Both the position numbers and the translations under genes were made by a program. Source: Prescottella soli (GTDB taxonomy: Bacteria; Actinomycetota; Actinomycetes; Mycobacteriales; Mycobacteriaceae). From it: a DNA stretch of 64,000 nt. The notes below the pieces were generated by a model, which was not told the origin of the DNA, made no database searches, and saw only the letters and a list, made by a program, of their open reading frames with translations. Position 1 is the first letter of the stretch. Each line of letters opens with the position of its first letter. The DNA is taken from positions 2,790,001-2,854,000 of the forward strand of contig NZ_CP157276.1 in NCBI RefSeq assembly GCF_040024445.1, given 5' to 3'. Shown here piece by piece: positions 52,564 through 62,699 of this stretch.

Positions 52564-52647
52564 CGAACACATCCGTCGTGTTCGGGGCCGGAGGAAGGTT
52601 TCCCGACATCCTCCGAGAACGAGAAATCCGGAGGAGGTTCGACGTAC

Positions 52648-53355
52648 ATGCTGGCCGCGATCCTGTTGAGTTTCGGCGTCATCTTCGTCGCCGAACTGGG
52701 CGACAAGTCCCAGCTCATGGCGATGACGTTCGCGTTGCGGTACCGCTGGTGGGTCGTCATCGCCGGCATCACCGTCGCCACGACGGTCGTCCATCTGGTG
52801 TCGGTCGGCGTCGGCCACTTCCTGGGTGCGGCGCTGCCCACCACCGCGATCTCGATCGTCGGCGGCATCGCGTTCGTGATCTTCGGCCTGTGGACACTGC
52901 GCGGCGACAGCCTCACCGACGAGGAGGAGCAGAAGGCCCGCAAGGTCACCGGGTCGGCGTTCCTGGCCGTCGCGTCGGCGTTCTTCCTCGCCGAGCTCGG
53001 CGACAAGACGATGCTCGCCACCGTCACCCTCGCCGCCGACAACGACTGGGTGGGCGTGTGGATCGGTTCGACGATCGGCATGGTGGCGGCGGACGCGCTC
53101 GCGATCGTCGTCGGCGCGCTGCTCGGCAAGCACCTCCCCGAGGCGTTCGTGCGGATCGGTGCGGCGGTGTTGTTCTTCGCGTTCGGCGCCTGGCTGGTGC
53201 TCGAGGGCGTGTTCCCGGGCAGCCCGGCCGGTCCGATCTCCGCCGGTGCGATCGTCGCGGCCGCCGCGGCCGGCGCCGGTGTGCGCCGGCTGACGAGGGG
53301 CGCGCGCCGCACCCCCGCGGCGCCGGAACCGGTCGACGCGCCCCCCGCTTCCTAG
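52648..53355 (+). CDS. UPF0016/GDT1 (MneA/TMEM165-type) manganese exporter
   Basis: The 235-residue membrane protein has about six helices and the duplicated family motif E-x-G-D-K-S/T (FVAELGDKSQLMAM near residue 15; FLAELGDKTMLATV near residue 114). Such proteins export Mn2+ (or exchange Ca2+/Mn2+ with protons). GGAGGAGG lies upstream of the ATG. The yybP-ykoY riboswitch in the leader supports a manganese function. The C-terminus is a Pro/Ala-rich cytoplasmic tail. A nitrobindin gene follows 9 bp later. Confidence 0.92.
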   Translation: MLAAILLSFGVIFVAELGDKSQLMAMTFALRYRWWVVIAGITVATTVVHLVSVGVGHFLGAALPTTAISIVGGIAFVIFGLWTLRGDSLTDEEEQKARKVTGSAFLAVASAFFLAELGDKTMLATVTLAADNDWVGVWIGSTIGMVAADALAIVVGALLGKHLPEAFVRIGAAVLFFAFGAWLVLEGVFPGSPAGPISAGAIVAAAAAGAGVRRLTRGARRTPAAPEPVDAPPAS

Positions 53356-53364
53356 ACTGGGCGC

Positions 53365-53850
53365 ATGGATCAGACGCAGACCGAACTGCTTGCACCCCTC
53401 GGCGATCTCGCGGCCTTCGCGGGGCGGTGGGTCGGCGGCGGCGCCGGCCACTACCCCACCATCGACGACTTCGCGTACGACGAGGAGATCGAGCTCGCGC
53501 CGAGCGGAAAGCCGTTCCTGTTCTACCGGTCCCGCACCCGGAGGCCCGGCGGCGGGCAGCCGATGCACACCGAGACCGGATACCTGCGGCTGGCGGACGG
53601 CGTCGTCGAACTGCTGGTGACGCAGCCGACCGGGTTCGTCGAGATCCACCGGGCCGAGCTGGCCGACGGCGTCCTCGATTTCACCCAGCACACGCTCGAG
53701 TCGTCGCCCGCGGCCAAGCCGGTCCACGCGATCCGCCGCCGCTTCGAACTGTCCGACGGCGGCAGCGCGCTCGGCTACGACATGTGGATGTCGTTCGACG
53801 ACGTCCCGATGACGCACCACCTGCGCGCCGACCTGCGGCGCGCGGACTGA
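53365..53850 (+). CDS. Nitrobindin-like haem-binding beta-barrel protein
   Basis: The 161-residue protein carries the nitrobindin signature GRWVGGGAGHYPTI near residue 20, EIELAPSGKPFLFYRSRT, and a late conserved region (HHLRADLRR) with the His expected to bind haem. Bacterial nitrobindins bind ferric haem and react with NO or peroxynitrite. It lies 9 bp after the Mn exporter and is probably co-transcribed. It is convergent with nrdF, 7 bp apart. Confidence 0.87.
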   Translation: MDQTQTELLAPLGDLAAFAGRWVGGGAGHYPTIDDFAYDEEIELAPSGKPFLFYRSRTRRPGGGQPMHTETGYLRLADGVVELLVTQPTGFVEIHRAELADGVLDFTQHTLESSPAAKPVHAIRRRFELSDGGSALGYDMWMSFDDVPMTHHLRADLRRAD

Positions 53851-53857
53851 TCACGGC

Positions 53858-55582
<1,725 letters not shown>

Positions 55583-55709
55583 TCAATCGGTTGATTGGTG
55601 CGCGGAACGGCCGTAGGCTCTCACCCCAACACCCGTCGGGAGCCCTTCGATTTCCGTTCGGGCTCAATGTTTTCTGATTCTGCGGTGCGCCCACCGCACG
55701 GGAGATTGG

Positions 55710-56552
55710 ATGATCATGGAGACCCTCGACTACGCCGACACCACTCGCGGGCCGTCCGCCACGGACAAGCTGCACTACCACGAGGCCGGCCAAGGTCATC
55801 CTCTCGTGCTGCTGCACGGATCCGGGCCGGGCGTGTCCGGCTGGTCGAACTTCTCGAAGAACCTGCCGGTCTTCGCGCGCAACTTCCGCACCATCGTCGT
55901 CGACATGCCGGGATTCGGCGCGAGCCCGGACATGGAGTACGACCGGCCGTACCCCGAGGTCGCCGCCCAGTCGATCGTCACGCTCCTCGACGACCTCGGC
56001 ATCGAGAAGGCGCACCTGCTCGGCAATTCGATGGGCGGGTGGGTGGCGCTCGAGACGGCGGCGCTCGTGCCCGAGCGCGTCGAACGCCTGGCACTGATGG
56101 GACCCGGCGGCCTGTACGCGCCGCTGCTCGGACCGATGATGAGCGAGGGCGCCCGACGCCTGAGCGCCTTCCTCGTCGGCCCCACCCGTGAGGCTCTCGA
56201 GGCGTGGGTCGACGCGATGGTCTACGACCCGGCCATCATCACACCGCAGTTGCTCGACGAGCGCTGGGCCAACGCCACCGCTCCCCGGGCGATCGAGCGC
56301 ATGCGGGCCGTCATGGCGTCGCTCGCGCTGCCCGGCAAGGCCCCGTTGTGGGCGCGCACCGACGAGATCCCGCACCGGACGCTGGTCACGTGGGGCCGTG
56401 ACGACCGGATGCTGCCGCCGGACGGCGCACTGTTCGCGCTGCGCCGTATGCCCAAGGCGGATCTGCACATCCTCGGCGAGTGCGGGCACTGGGCCCAGGT
56501 CGAACGCAAGCACGACTTCGAGTCGCTCGTCACCGACTTCCTCACCCGCTAG
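55710..56552 (+). CDS. Alpha/beta hydrolase (meta-cleavage / HsaD-like C-C hydrolase)
   Basis: The 280-residue hydrolase has the oxyanion HGSGPG (residues 36-41), nucleophile S107 in GNSMGGW, acid D231 (WGRDDR), and H260 in GECGHWAQVER. This combination is typical of hydrolases acting on ring-cleavage products of aromatics or steroids. GGGAG precedes the ATG. A KstR2-like TetR regulator is the next gene, which hints at a steroid or aromatic pathway. The exact substrate is not fixed by sequence. Confidence 0.85.
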   Translation: MIMETLDYADTTRGPSATDKLHYHEAGQGHPLVLLHGSGPGVSGWSNFSKNLPVFARNFRTIVVDMPGFGASPDMEYDRPYPEVAAQSIVTLLDDLGIEKAHLLGNSMGGWVALETAALVPERVERLALMGPGGLYAPLLGPMMSEGARRLSAFLVGPTREALEAWVDAMVYDPAIITPQLLDERWANATAPRAIERMRAVMASLALPGKAPLWARTDEIPHRTLVTWGRDDRMLPPDGALFALRRMPKADLHILGECGHWAQVERKHDFESLVTDFLTR

Positions 56553-56584
56553 CTCGGGAGCCGGTGTCCGGATCGGGCACCACC

Positions 56585-56600
56585 GAGCAAGCGCTTTATC
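56585..56600. promoter_or_regulatory. Possible KstR2-type operator
   Basis: GAGCAAGCGCTTTATC resembles AAGCAAG-N2-CTTGCTT, the mycobacterial KstR2 box, at 10 of 14 defined positions. It sits 79 bp before the TetR-family gene at 56679 and could be its own operator. Confidence 0.4.
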
Positions 56601-56678
56601 GGCAAGAGGGCGGGTTGGCCGCTGCTAGCCTCGGGTTGTACACGATCGAATCAAATACCTGGACAAGAGGAGTGAGCC

Positions 56679-57467
56679 GTGGCGTCAGCGGGTCGGCGCG
56701 AGGTGATCCTGGCCGAATCGGCCCGGCTGTTCTCCGAACGTGGCATCGCGGCGACGACCATCCGTGAGATCGGCGACGCGGTCGGTCTCAACTCGGGGAC
56801 GCTCTACCACTACTTCAGTTCCAAGGACGCGATCGTCTCCGAGATCCTGGTGTGCTTCCTGACGGACCTGGTGGAGCGCTACGACGCGGTGGTCGCCGAA
56901 CCCGAGACGGCCCGGACGCGTCTGGGGCGCATCGTCCGCGTCTCGCTCGAGGTTGCCGACATGCACCCGTACGCGACGGAGATCTACCAGAACGAGTTCG
57001 CGAATCTGAGCACACTCCCCCGCTACACCGAGATCGCCGCCGCGGTCGAGTCCTCCCACGACGCCTGGTTCAACGTCGTGGAGGACGGCGTCCGCGATGG
57101 CGAATTCAATTCGGGTGTAGATATTTTCGAGTTCCAGCGCATGATGCGCGAGTGCGTGTTCATGTCCGTGCGCTGGCACCGCAAGACCCTCGCGCAGGAC
57201 GTCGACTCCCTCACCGAGACCCTCACGACCGTGTTCCTCAACGGATTCGTGCCGGCCCCGCAGCCCGGAAGCACCCCGCCCCCGCCCCCGACCGGTCGCC
57301 GCCGAGCCGCGAAGAAGACCGCGACCGAGCCGCCGGCGCCGCGGGGGTCCGCGAAGTCCACGGAGGCCGCGGCGTCCTCGGACGACATCCGCGCGGAACT
57401 CGATTCGCTGCGCACCGAACTGCGCGCGATCCGCGAGGCCATCGCCGAACGGCCCGACGCCGGCTGA
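56679..57467 (+). CDS. TetR-family regulator, KstR2-like
   Basis: The 262-residue regulator has an N-terminal TetR helix-turn-helix (residues 8-55: ATTIREIGDAVGLNSGTLYHYFSSK, close to the KstR2 recognition helix). The ligand domain has the KstR2-like landmark EIYQNEFANLSTLPRY and a final VRWHRKTL. About 60 extra residues at the C-terminus are Pro/Ala/Lys-rich, then a short coiled-coil-like helix, which is unusual. In mycobacteria KstR2 controls steroid CD-ring catabolism through a CoA ligand. AAGAGGAG precedes the GTG start. Confidence 0.8.
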   Translation: MASAGRREVILAESARLFSERGIAATTIREIGDAVGLNSGTLYHYFSSKDAIVSEILVCFLTDLVERYDAVVAEPETARTRLGRIVRVSLEVADMHPYATEIYQNEFANLSTLPRYTEIAAAVESSHDAWFNVVEDGVRDGEFNSGVDIFEFQRMMRECVFMSVRWHRKTLAQDVDSLTETLTTVFLNGFVPAPQPGSTPPPPPTGRRRAAKKTATEPPAPRGSAKSTEAAASSDDIRAELDSLRTELRAIREAIAERPDAG

Positions 57468-57521
57468 TCCGCGGGGCCGGAACCCCTCCCCAAGCGCGCT
57501 CGCGGCTCCTACACTCCGGGA

Positions 57522-58940
57522 ATGGCCGACAACACCCGCATCCATGTCTTCCGTGACGACGCCCTCGGCGACCTCGACGCCACCGGTGTGGCCGCGCGCA
57601 TCGCGGCCGGCGAGGTGTCGGCGCGGGAGGCGGTCGAGGCCGCGATCGATCGCGCCGAGTCCGTGCAGGGCGCCCTGAACGGGATCCAGACGAGCGACTT
57701 CGAGCGGGCCCTGCGGCAGGCCGAGAATCCGCGCGGCGGCGTCTTCTCCGGGGTGCCGACGATCGTCAAGGACAACGTCGACGTCGCGGGCCTGCCCACC
57801 GGCCAGGGCAGCGCGGCGTTCGAACCCGCCCCGGCCCGCCGGCACAGCGCCGTCGTCGAGCAGTTCCTGTCCACGGGTGCGGTGTCGATCGGCAAGAGCC
57901 GGCTGCCGGAGTTCGGGTTCAGCGCCACCACCGAATACGCCGACGCCGACCCCGTCCGGAACCCGTGGAACCCGGAGCACTCGTCGGGCGCCTCGTCGGG
58001 CGGCTCGGCCGCACTGGTCGCCGCGGGGGTGCTGCCGTTCGCGCACGCCAACGACGGCGGCGGATCCATCCGCATCCCTGCCGCCGCATGCGGACTCGTC
58101 GGCCTCAAACCGACCCGCGGCCGCACGGTCCCGGACGCCACCGACAAGACCATGCCGATCCGCATCATCAGCCAAGGTGCGGTCACCCGGTCGGTGCGCG
58201 ACAGCGCCCGGTTCTACGCCGCCGCCGAACGCTACTACCGCAACCCGAAGTTCCCGCCGATCCGGCTGGTCGAGGGGCCGGGGTCGGCGCGCCTGCGGAT
58301 CGGCGTGATCGTCGACTCGGTGACCGGGGTGCCCACCGACGGCGAGACGCGCGACTCGGTGCGGTCCACCGCCGATCTGCTCGACAAGCTCGGCCACCAC
58401 GTCGAGGAGGCGGCGCTGCCGGTCGGCGAGGAGTTCATGCACGACTTCAAGCTGTACTGGGGCTTCCTGTCGTTCGCGCTTCTCACCGGCGGCAAGCGGA
58501 TGTTCGGGCCCACCTTCGACCCGGCGCGGACCGACAACCTCAGCCGCGGGCTCGACGCGATGTACCGCAAGCACATGATCGAGACCCCGCGCATGCTCTA
58601 CCGGATGCAGCGGACCGCGCGCACCTACGCACGGATGTTCCAGAAGTACGACGTCGTCCTCTCCCCCGTTCTGAGTCACACGACGCCGAAGCTCGGATAC
58701 CTCTCCCCCGCACAGGATTTCGACACCCTGTTCGAGCGACTGGTGACCTACGCGGCCTTCACCCCGCTCAACAACGCCTCCGGCGGCCCGGCGATCTCGC
58801 TGCCCCTGCACCAGACGTCGACGGGCCTGCCCCTGGCATCGCACTTCTCCGCCGCCCACGGCGACGAGCGCACGCTCCTGGAGTTGGCCTTCGAACTCGA
58901 GGCGGCCAAGCCGTGGGCGCGGATCCAGGATCCGGCCTGA
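57522..58940 (+). CDS. Amidase-signature family amidase
   Basis: The 472-residue amidase has the Ser-cisSer-Lys triad of the family: K83 (IVKDNVDVAG), the SGASSGGSAA loop with the cis-Ser near residue 158, and nucleophile S182 in DGGGSIRIPA. It hydrolyses an amide; the substrate is unknown. It follows the KstR2-like regulator by 54 bp in the same direction and may be part of its unit. Confidence 0.88.
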   Translation: MADNTRIHVFRDDALGDLDATGVAARIAAGEVSAREAVEAAIDRAESVQGALNGIQTSDFERALRQAENPRGGVFSGVPTIVKDNVDVAGLPTGQGSAAFEPAPARRHSAVVEQFLSTGAVSIGKSRLPEFGFSATTEYADADPVRNPWNPEHSSGASSGGSAALVAAGVLPFAHANDGGGSIRIPAAACGLVGLKPTRGRTVPDATDKTMPIRIISQGAVTRSVRDSARFYAAAERYYRNPKFPPIRLVEGPGSARLRIGVIVDSVTGVPTDGETRDSVRSTADLLDKLGHHVEEAALPVGEEFMHDFKLYWGFLSFALLTGGKRMFGPTFDPARTDNLSRGLDAMYRKHMIETPRMLYRMQRTARTYARMFQKYDVVLSPVLSHTTPKLGYLSPAQDFDTLFERLVTYAAFTPLNNASGGPAISLPLHQTSTGLPLASHFSAAHGDERTLLELAFELEAAKPWARIQDPA

Positions 58941-58974
58941 GGCCGAATCGTCGGTGGCGGATAGCCTTTCACAG

Positions 58975-59817
58975 GTGATCAGCGATGCCGACATCACCGC
59001 CGACCTGACCGACGAGATGCGCGCCCTCCCCTACCCGGGACGGTGGCTGAGTCCACCGTTCGACGGCGACGGGGCGGCCGTGATCGCCCGCGACACGGGG
59101 CTGTCGGAACTGCGCGTCGACCGGCGGACCGGTCGCGTCGACGAGGTCGATCTGCGAACCGGTGGGGCGCAGATGCTCGCGCCGTCGCTGCGCGAGTTCG
59201 GTGTGCTCGCGGTGGCGTATGCGGCGGCGCTGCGGAACACGCGCGGGGCCGATGACCGGGAACTGCGTCGGATCGAACAGTCCCTGCTGGGCCAGGTCCG
59301 CGCCGGGTCCGCGGGCCTGGCCGCCGAGGGCTCCTTCTGGGCGATCGCTGCCGAGGAACTCGGCAACGGAATGCTCGGCGCGGGTGATGCCCCCGAACCG
59401 GTCACCGTGACACCGGCCGGTGGCCCCACCGTCGTCATCGCGATGCCGATGACGCGGTTGCACCAGGCACTGGCCGCAGAAGGGCTCACCCTGCTCGCCT
59501 ACCGCAGTGCGGTGTCGTATGCAGCGCTGTCCGGCGACCTGAGCACTACCCTGGCGAACACGGCCCGCCCCGGTGCACAGGCGTCGGGGCCCGCGCAGGT
59601 GCTGGTCGTCGACGGGCAGACGCAGCTCACCGCCCACGTTCTCGGCTTTCCGACACTGCGGATGCTCGTCCTGCTCGCCCCGGCGACCGTGCCCCTTGAC
59701 CTCCTCGAGGTGTCCGCGGCACTGGAGGTGGTCACCGTCGATGGGCCCGCCCCGTTCGCGCGGATCGCCGAGCTTCTCGCGCAGCGTCACCGCCCCGCCG
59801 GTACGTGCTCGGCATAG
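58975..59817 (+). CDS. Hypothetical protein (280 aa)
   Basis: I do not recognise this family. The 280 residues include RALPYPGRWLSPPFDGDG and regular alpha/beta segments, and PSLREFGVLAVAYAAAL and VVIAMPMTRLHQAL appear conserved-like. No signal peptide. The GTG at 58975 is 8 nt after TAGCCT, a plausible -10 box, so the mRNA may be leaderless. An alternative GTG at 58954 lies upstream. It ends 18 bp from the convergent LysR gene. Confidence 0.6.
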   Translation: MISDADITADLTDEMRALPYPGRWLSPPFDGDGAAVIARDTGLSELRVDRRTGRVDEVDLRTGGAQMLAPSLREFGVLAVAYAAALRNTRGADDRELRRIEQSLLGQVRAGSAGLAAEGSFWAIAAEELGNGMLGAGDAPEPVTVTPAGGPTVVIAMPMTRLHQALAAEGLTLLAYRSAVSYAALSGDLSTTLANTARPGAQASGPAQVLVVDGQTQLTAHVLGFPTLRMLVLLAPATVPLDLLEVSAALEVVTVDGPAPFARIAELLAQRHRPAGTCSA

Positions 59818-59835
59818 GACAACTGGGTCCGCTGG

Positions 59836-60768
59836 TCACGCTTCGCCACTCAGGCTGGCCAACGCTCGAGCGGTATTCTCTGCGATGGCGTCGTCGAGCA
59901 GGGTGTGGAACGCGGCGGATGCGCGAGTCGGCGCCAGGTGCGCGCGGTGCGCGAGGCTGATGGTACGAGTCAGTTGTGGTGCGGTCAGGCGTGTAGTTCT
60001 CAGACCCGGATAGTGGAGGGCCGCCATCATGGGTGCGACGCTCACCCCGATTCCATGGGCGACGAATCGTAGGACTGCGTCCAGTTCAGCGCCTTCGACG
60101 ACGGTTCGCGCTTGCAGCCCAGCGGCGGCGAACGCGCGGTCGACGGTGAGGCGTAGGTCGTAGTTGGCGTGACATGCCACGAGTTCTTCGTTGGCAAGCT
60201 CCGCGAGTGTCATCGAATGGTGCCGCGTCAACGGCGGTTTACCGGCAGAGGAGACAACTACCAGCTCCTCGCTCAAGAGGGGTGTCAGAACCAATCCCGA
60301 ATCGATGTCGGTCCGTTCGGCGACGACGAGCGCCAGGTCGAGCTCGCCTTGATCGAGTTTGGTTACGAGGGTACGCGATCCAGCCTCCGTGAGGTGTAGT
60401 TCGATTCCCGGGTAGATGGCATGAAACCGGCTGAGGACGTCGGCGACAAGGCTGATGCACAGACTTGGCGTGGCACCCAACCTGAGTCGGCCCTTGACCA
60501 ATCCGTTCAGTTCGCCGATCTGCCGATAGGCCGCCGCGCGGTCCTCGAGCATGCGAATAGCGACCGGCAGCAGGGCCTCGCCTGCATCGGTGAGCGTGAC
60601 GGCTCCGGCCCCTCGGTCGAATAGCCGTGTGCCGAGATCCTTTTCGAGTGCGGCTATCTGGCGACTCAGGGATGGCTGAGCGATACCGACCTCGTCGGCT
60701 GCCCGGGTGAAATGCCCGACTCTCGTGACGGCAACAAAGCAGGCCAACTGATCCAAGGTCACCGCCAT
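59836..60768 (-). CDS. LysR-family transcriptional regulator
   Basis: The 310-residue regulator has a standard N-terminal winged helix (residues 1-60: LDQLACFVAVTRVGHFTRAA, PSLSRQIAALEKDLGTRLF) and a periplasmic-binding-fold effector domain (GRLRLGATPSLCISLVADVL, GELDLALVVAERTD). It is divergent from a 34-residue membrane peptide at 61014 and a truncated oxidoreductase. LysR regulators usually control such divergent genes, so the lost oxidoreductase may have been its target. GC content here is lower than in the flanking genes. Confidence 0.9.
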   Translation of the reverse strand: MAVTLDQLACFVAVTRVGHFTRAADEVGIAQPSLSRQIAALEKDLGTRLFDRGAGAVTLTDAGEALLPVAIRMLEDRAAAYRQIGELNGLVKGRLRLGATPSLCISLVADVLSRFHAIYPGIELHLTEAGSRTLVTKLDQGELDLALVVAERTDIDSGLVLTPLLSEELVVVSSAGKPPLTRHHSMTLAELANEELVACHANYDLRLTVDRAFAAAGLQARTVVEGAELDAVLRFVAHGIGVSVAPMMAALHYPGLRTTRLTAPQLTRTISLAHRAHLAPTRASAAFHTLLDDAIAENTARALASLSGEA

Positions 60769-61013
60769 AGCGTAAACGCATTATGTCGATGGTTTGAATG
60801 CATTGGAGATATCGGTGACGGGGATCTAACGTCGGTCGCCAGGGTGTCGGAGGCTTTGTTTCCGAAAGGGGCCGAGGCAGTGAATGTGCATGTGGCTGTG
60901 GGTGCTACGCGTGGTCACGACTCACCCGACCGGTCCCATCAATCTCCTCCTCGTCGTCCACAACACGCCAGTTTCCGCAGTTGACAATCCGACTCGAACT
61001 CTTGGAGGCACGC

Positions 61014-61118
61014 ATGCTCCCGATCGCGATCGAAGCGCTTCTCGCACTCGCTGTTCTACTGACGACCTGGTTCGGCGGCTACGTGATCTATCGCCTCGTG
61101 ACCGACAAGTCCAGCTGA
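61014..61118 (+). CDS. 34-residue membrane peptide
   Basis: MLPIAIEALLALAVLL continues TTWFGGYVIYRLVTDKSS. The product is one hydrophobic helix with a short charged C-terminus. GGAGG lies 5-9 nt before the ATG. It ends 15 bp before the next ATG, which is the start of a truncated flavin oxidoreductase, so the two look like one operon divergent from the LysR gene. No family is recognised. Small membrane peptides of this kind often accompany transporters or membrane enzymes. Confidence 0.6.
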   Translation: MLPIAIEALLALAVLLTTWFGGYVIYRLVTDKSS

Positions 61119-61133
61119 TCGAGGAGGACTGAC

Positions 61134-61223
61134 ATGTCACATCACATCACCGCAGTCGGCGGCGGAATCGCCGGCCTCACCGCCGCGATCGCGTGCGCCG
61201 AGGCAGGGAAGAGCCTGGCGTGA
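61134..61223 (+). pseudogene. Truncated FAD-dependent oxidoreductase (N-terminal 29 residues only)
   Basis: GAGGAGG precedes an ATG and the product MSHHITAVGGGIAGLTAAIA, then CAEAGKSLA, is a perfect FAD-binding dinucleotide start (GGGIAGL-x2-A). It ends at a TGA after 29 residues. A real enzyme would need 300-500 more residues; none follow, since the next gene is on the opposite strand 18 bp later. It appears to be a remnant left by deletion. Confidence 0.7.
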
Positions 61224-61240
61224 CAGGCCAATGATCGCGG

Positions 61241-61972
61241 TCAGTTCCCGTCGGCCGCGGCCAGGAGCACGACGATGTCGCGTTGACCGCGGTTCTGCGC
61301 GTTCTGCAGCGCCGTGAGGCCCCGCGCGTCGCGGATCGTCGGGTCGGCGCCGGCGTCGAGCAACTGCGTGACGGTGTCGACGTACCGCGCCGAGCCGTCG
61401 CCGTAGACGACCGCCTCGACCAGCGCCGTCCAGCCGGGGTCGTTGACGTGGTTCACCGGCACCCCGGCCCGGATCAGGATCCGCACCGTCTCGACGTGCC
61501 CGTGCTCGGACGCCGGGATCAGCGCCGTGCCGCCGAACCTGTTGGTGCTCTTCACGTCCGCGCCGTGCGACAGCGTGGCGACCAGGATCTCGTCCAGGCC
61601 CTCCGCCCCCGCGTACAGGAACGCCGAATCCTGCATGTCGTCCTTGGCGTTCACGTCGGCGCCGGCGTCGATCAGGGCGGTCGCCGCGGCGACGGCGTTC
61701 GCCTTGGTCGCCGCGACGAGCGGCGTCCGGCCGTCGTCGTCGCGGGCCTCGAGGGCGGCGCCGCGGTCCAACGCGTCCCTCACCCCGGCCGCGTCGTTCG
61801 CCCGGGCCGCGGCGAAGAGTTGCCGCTCGAGTTCCGGAGTCGACGTCGGCGTCCGCGCCGCATCGGATGCGATCGCGGAAGGTGTTGTGGTGGGCGCTGT
61901 CTCGACGACGTCACCGGTGCCGCAGGCGGCCGCCGTCAGGGCGACGGCGGCCAGCACGACGGCGACTCTCAC
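61241..61972 (-). CDS. Ankyrin-repeat lipoprotein (243 aa)
   Basis: A signal peptide with a lipobox (ALTAAAC, Cys17) is followed by a Thr/Pro/Ala linker. About five ankyrin repeats follow (FAAARANDAAGVRDALDRG, GRTPLVAATKANAVAAAT, LIDAGADVNAKDDMQDSAF, GGTALIPASEHGHVETVRI, DPGWTALVEAVV). It should be anchored on the outer face of the membrane. The GTG start overlaps the stop of the HbpS/GlcG-like lipoprotein (GTGA), so they are translationally coupled. A partner in the same haem/redox sensing complex is an inference from this coupling. Confidence 0.85.
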   Translation of the reverse strand: MRVAVVLAAVALTAAACGTGDVVETAPTTTPSAIASDAARTPTSTPELERQLFAAARANDAAGVRDALDRGAALEARDDDGRTPLVAATKANAVAAATALIDAGADVNAKDDMQDSAFLYAGAEGLDEILVATLSHGADVKSTNRFGGTALIPASEHGHVETVRILIRAGVPVNHVNDPGWTALVEAVVYGDGSARYVDTVTQLLDAGADPTIRDARGLTALQNAQNRGQRDIVVLLAAADGN

Positions 61973-62559
61973 TGCAGGCTACCCGCGATCTCGGCGAGAC
62001 CCGCTGCGGCGCAAGCCTGGTCGGCGTTGCCGTCGGGTGCGCCGCCGACGCCGATGCCGGCGATGGACGCGTTGCCCACCTTGACGCTCACACCACCGGC
62101 CAGGAACAGGGTGCCGGGCAAGTCGGCGATCGTCGGGCCGTCGCCCTTGACGCGGCCGGCGAGGTCGGACGTGTTCGCGCCGAACGCGGCCGCGGTGTAA
62201 CCCTTGGCCCGCGAGGCCTCGACGGTGTGCTGGGCCGCGTTGTCGCCGCGGAGCATGGCCTGGACGTTGCCGAACCGGTCCACGACGGACACGGTGACGA
62301 AGCCGAGGCCGTCGGCCTGGCACTTGGCGAGCGCGGCCTGCGCGGCGCGGCCGGCGGTCGCCACCGACAGGCGGTTGGCCGTGACGGTGCCCTTCTCGGC
62401 GTCGCCGGGCTTCTGCGCGGACACCGCGGCGGGGGCCACCTCGGTGGTGGTCGAGGCGGCCGCGGCGTCCTCGGTGGATCCGCAGGCCGTCGCGACCAGG
62501 AGTGCCGCGGCGGGGATGGTGATCGCGAGGGCGCGGGGCAGGCGACGGGAGGTGTTCAT
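61969..62559 (-). CDS. HbpS/GlcG-like (DUF336) lipoprotein
   Basis: The 196-residue protein has a signal peptide and lipobox (LLVATAC). The GlcG/HbpS domain (about residues 60-196) includes FVTVSVVDRFGNVQAMLRGD and GNASIAGIGVGGAPDGNADQ-type conserved loops. Members bind haem or cobalamin, and in Streptomyces HbpS binds haem and signals to SenS. GAAAGG precedes the ATG. It is divergent from a NarL-type histidine kinase gene at 62700 and overlaps the downstream ankyrin lipoprotein by 4 bp. Confidence 0.85.
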   Translation of the reverse strand: MNTSRRLPRALAITIPAAALLVATACGSTEDAAAASTTTEVAPAAVSAQKPGDAEKGTVTANRLSVATAGRAAQAALAKCQADGLGFVTVSVVDRFGNVQAMLRGDNAAQHTVEASRAKGYTAAAFGANTSDLAGRVKGDGPTIADLPGTLFLAGGVSVKVGNASIAGIGVGGAPDGNADQACAAAGLAEIAGSLQ

Positions 62560-62699
62560 CGGGGGGCCTTTCGGGCGAGGGGAATCGAACGATTCGAGCC
62601 TCGCTCGGGAGCGGGGTCGACGGCATCGGCCGCGCGGCCACCGCCGGATCATCCGAATGGCCGATACCGAGCGGCGCCGCCGTCCGTAGGATCGGCCCG

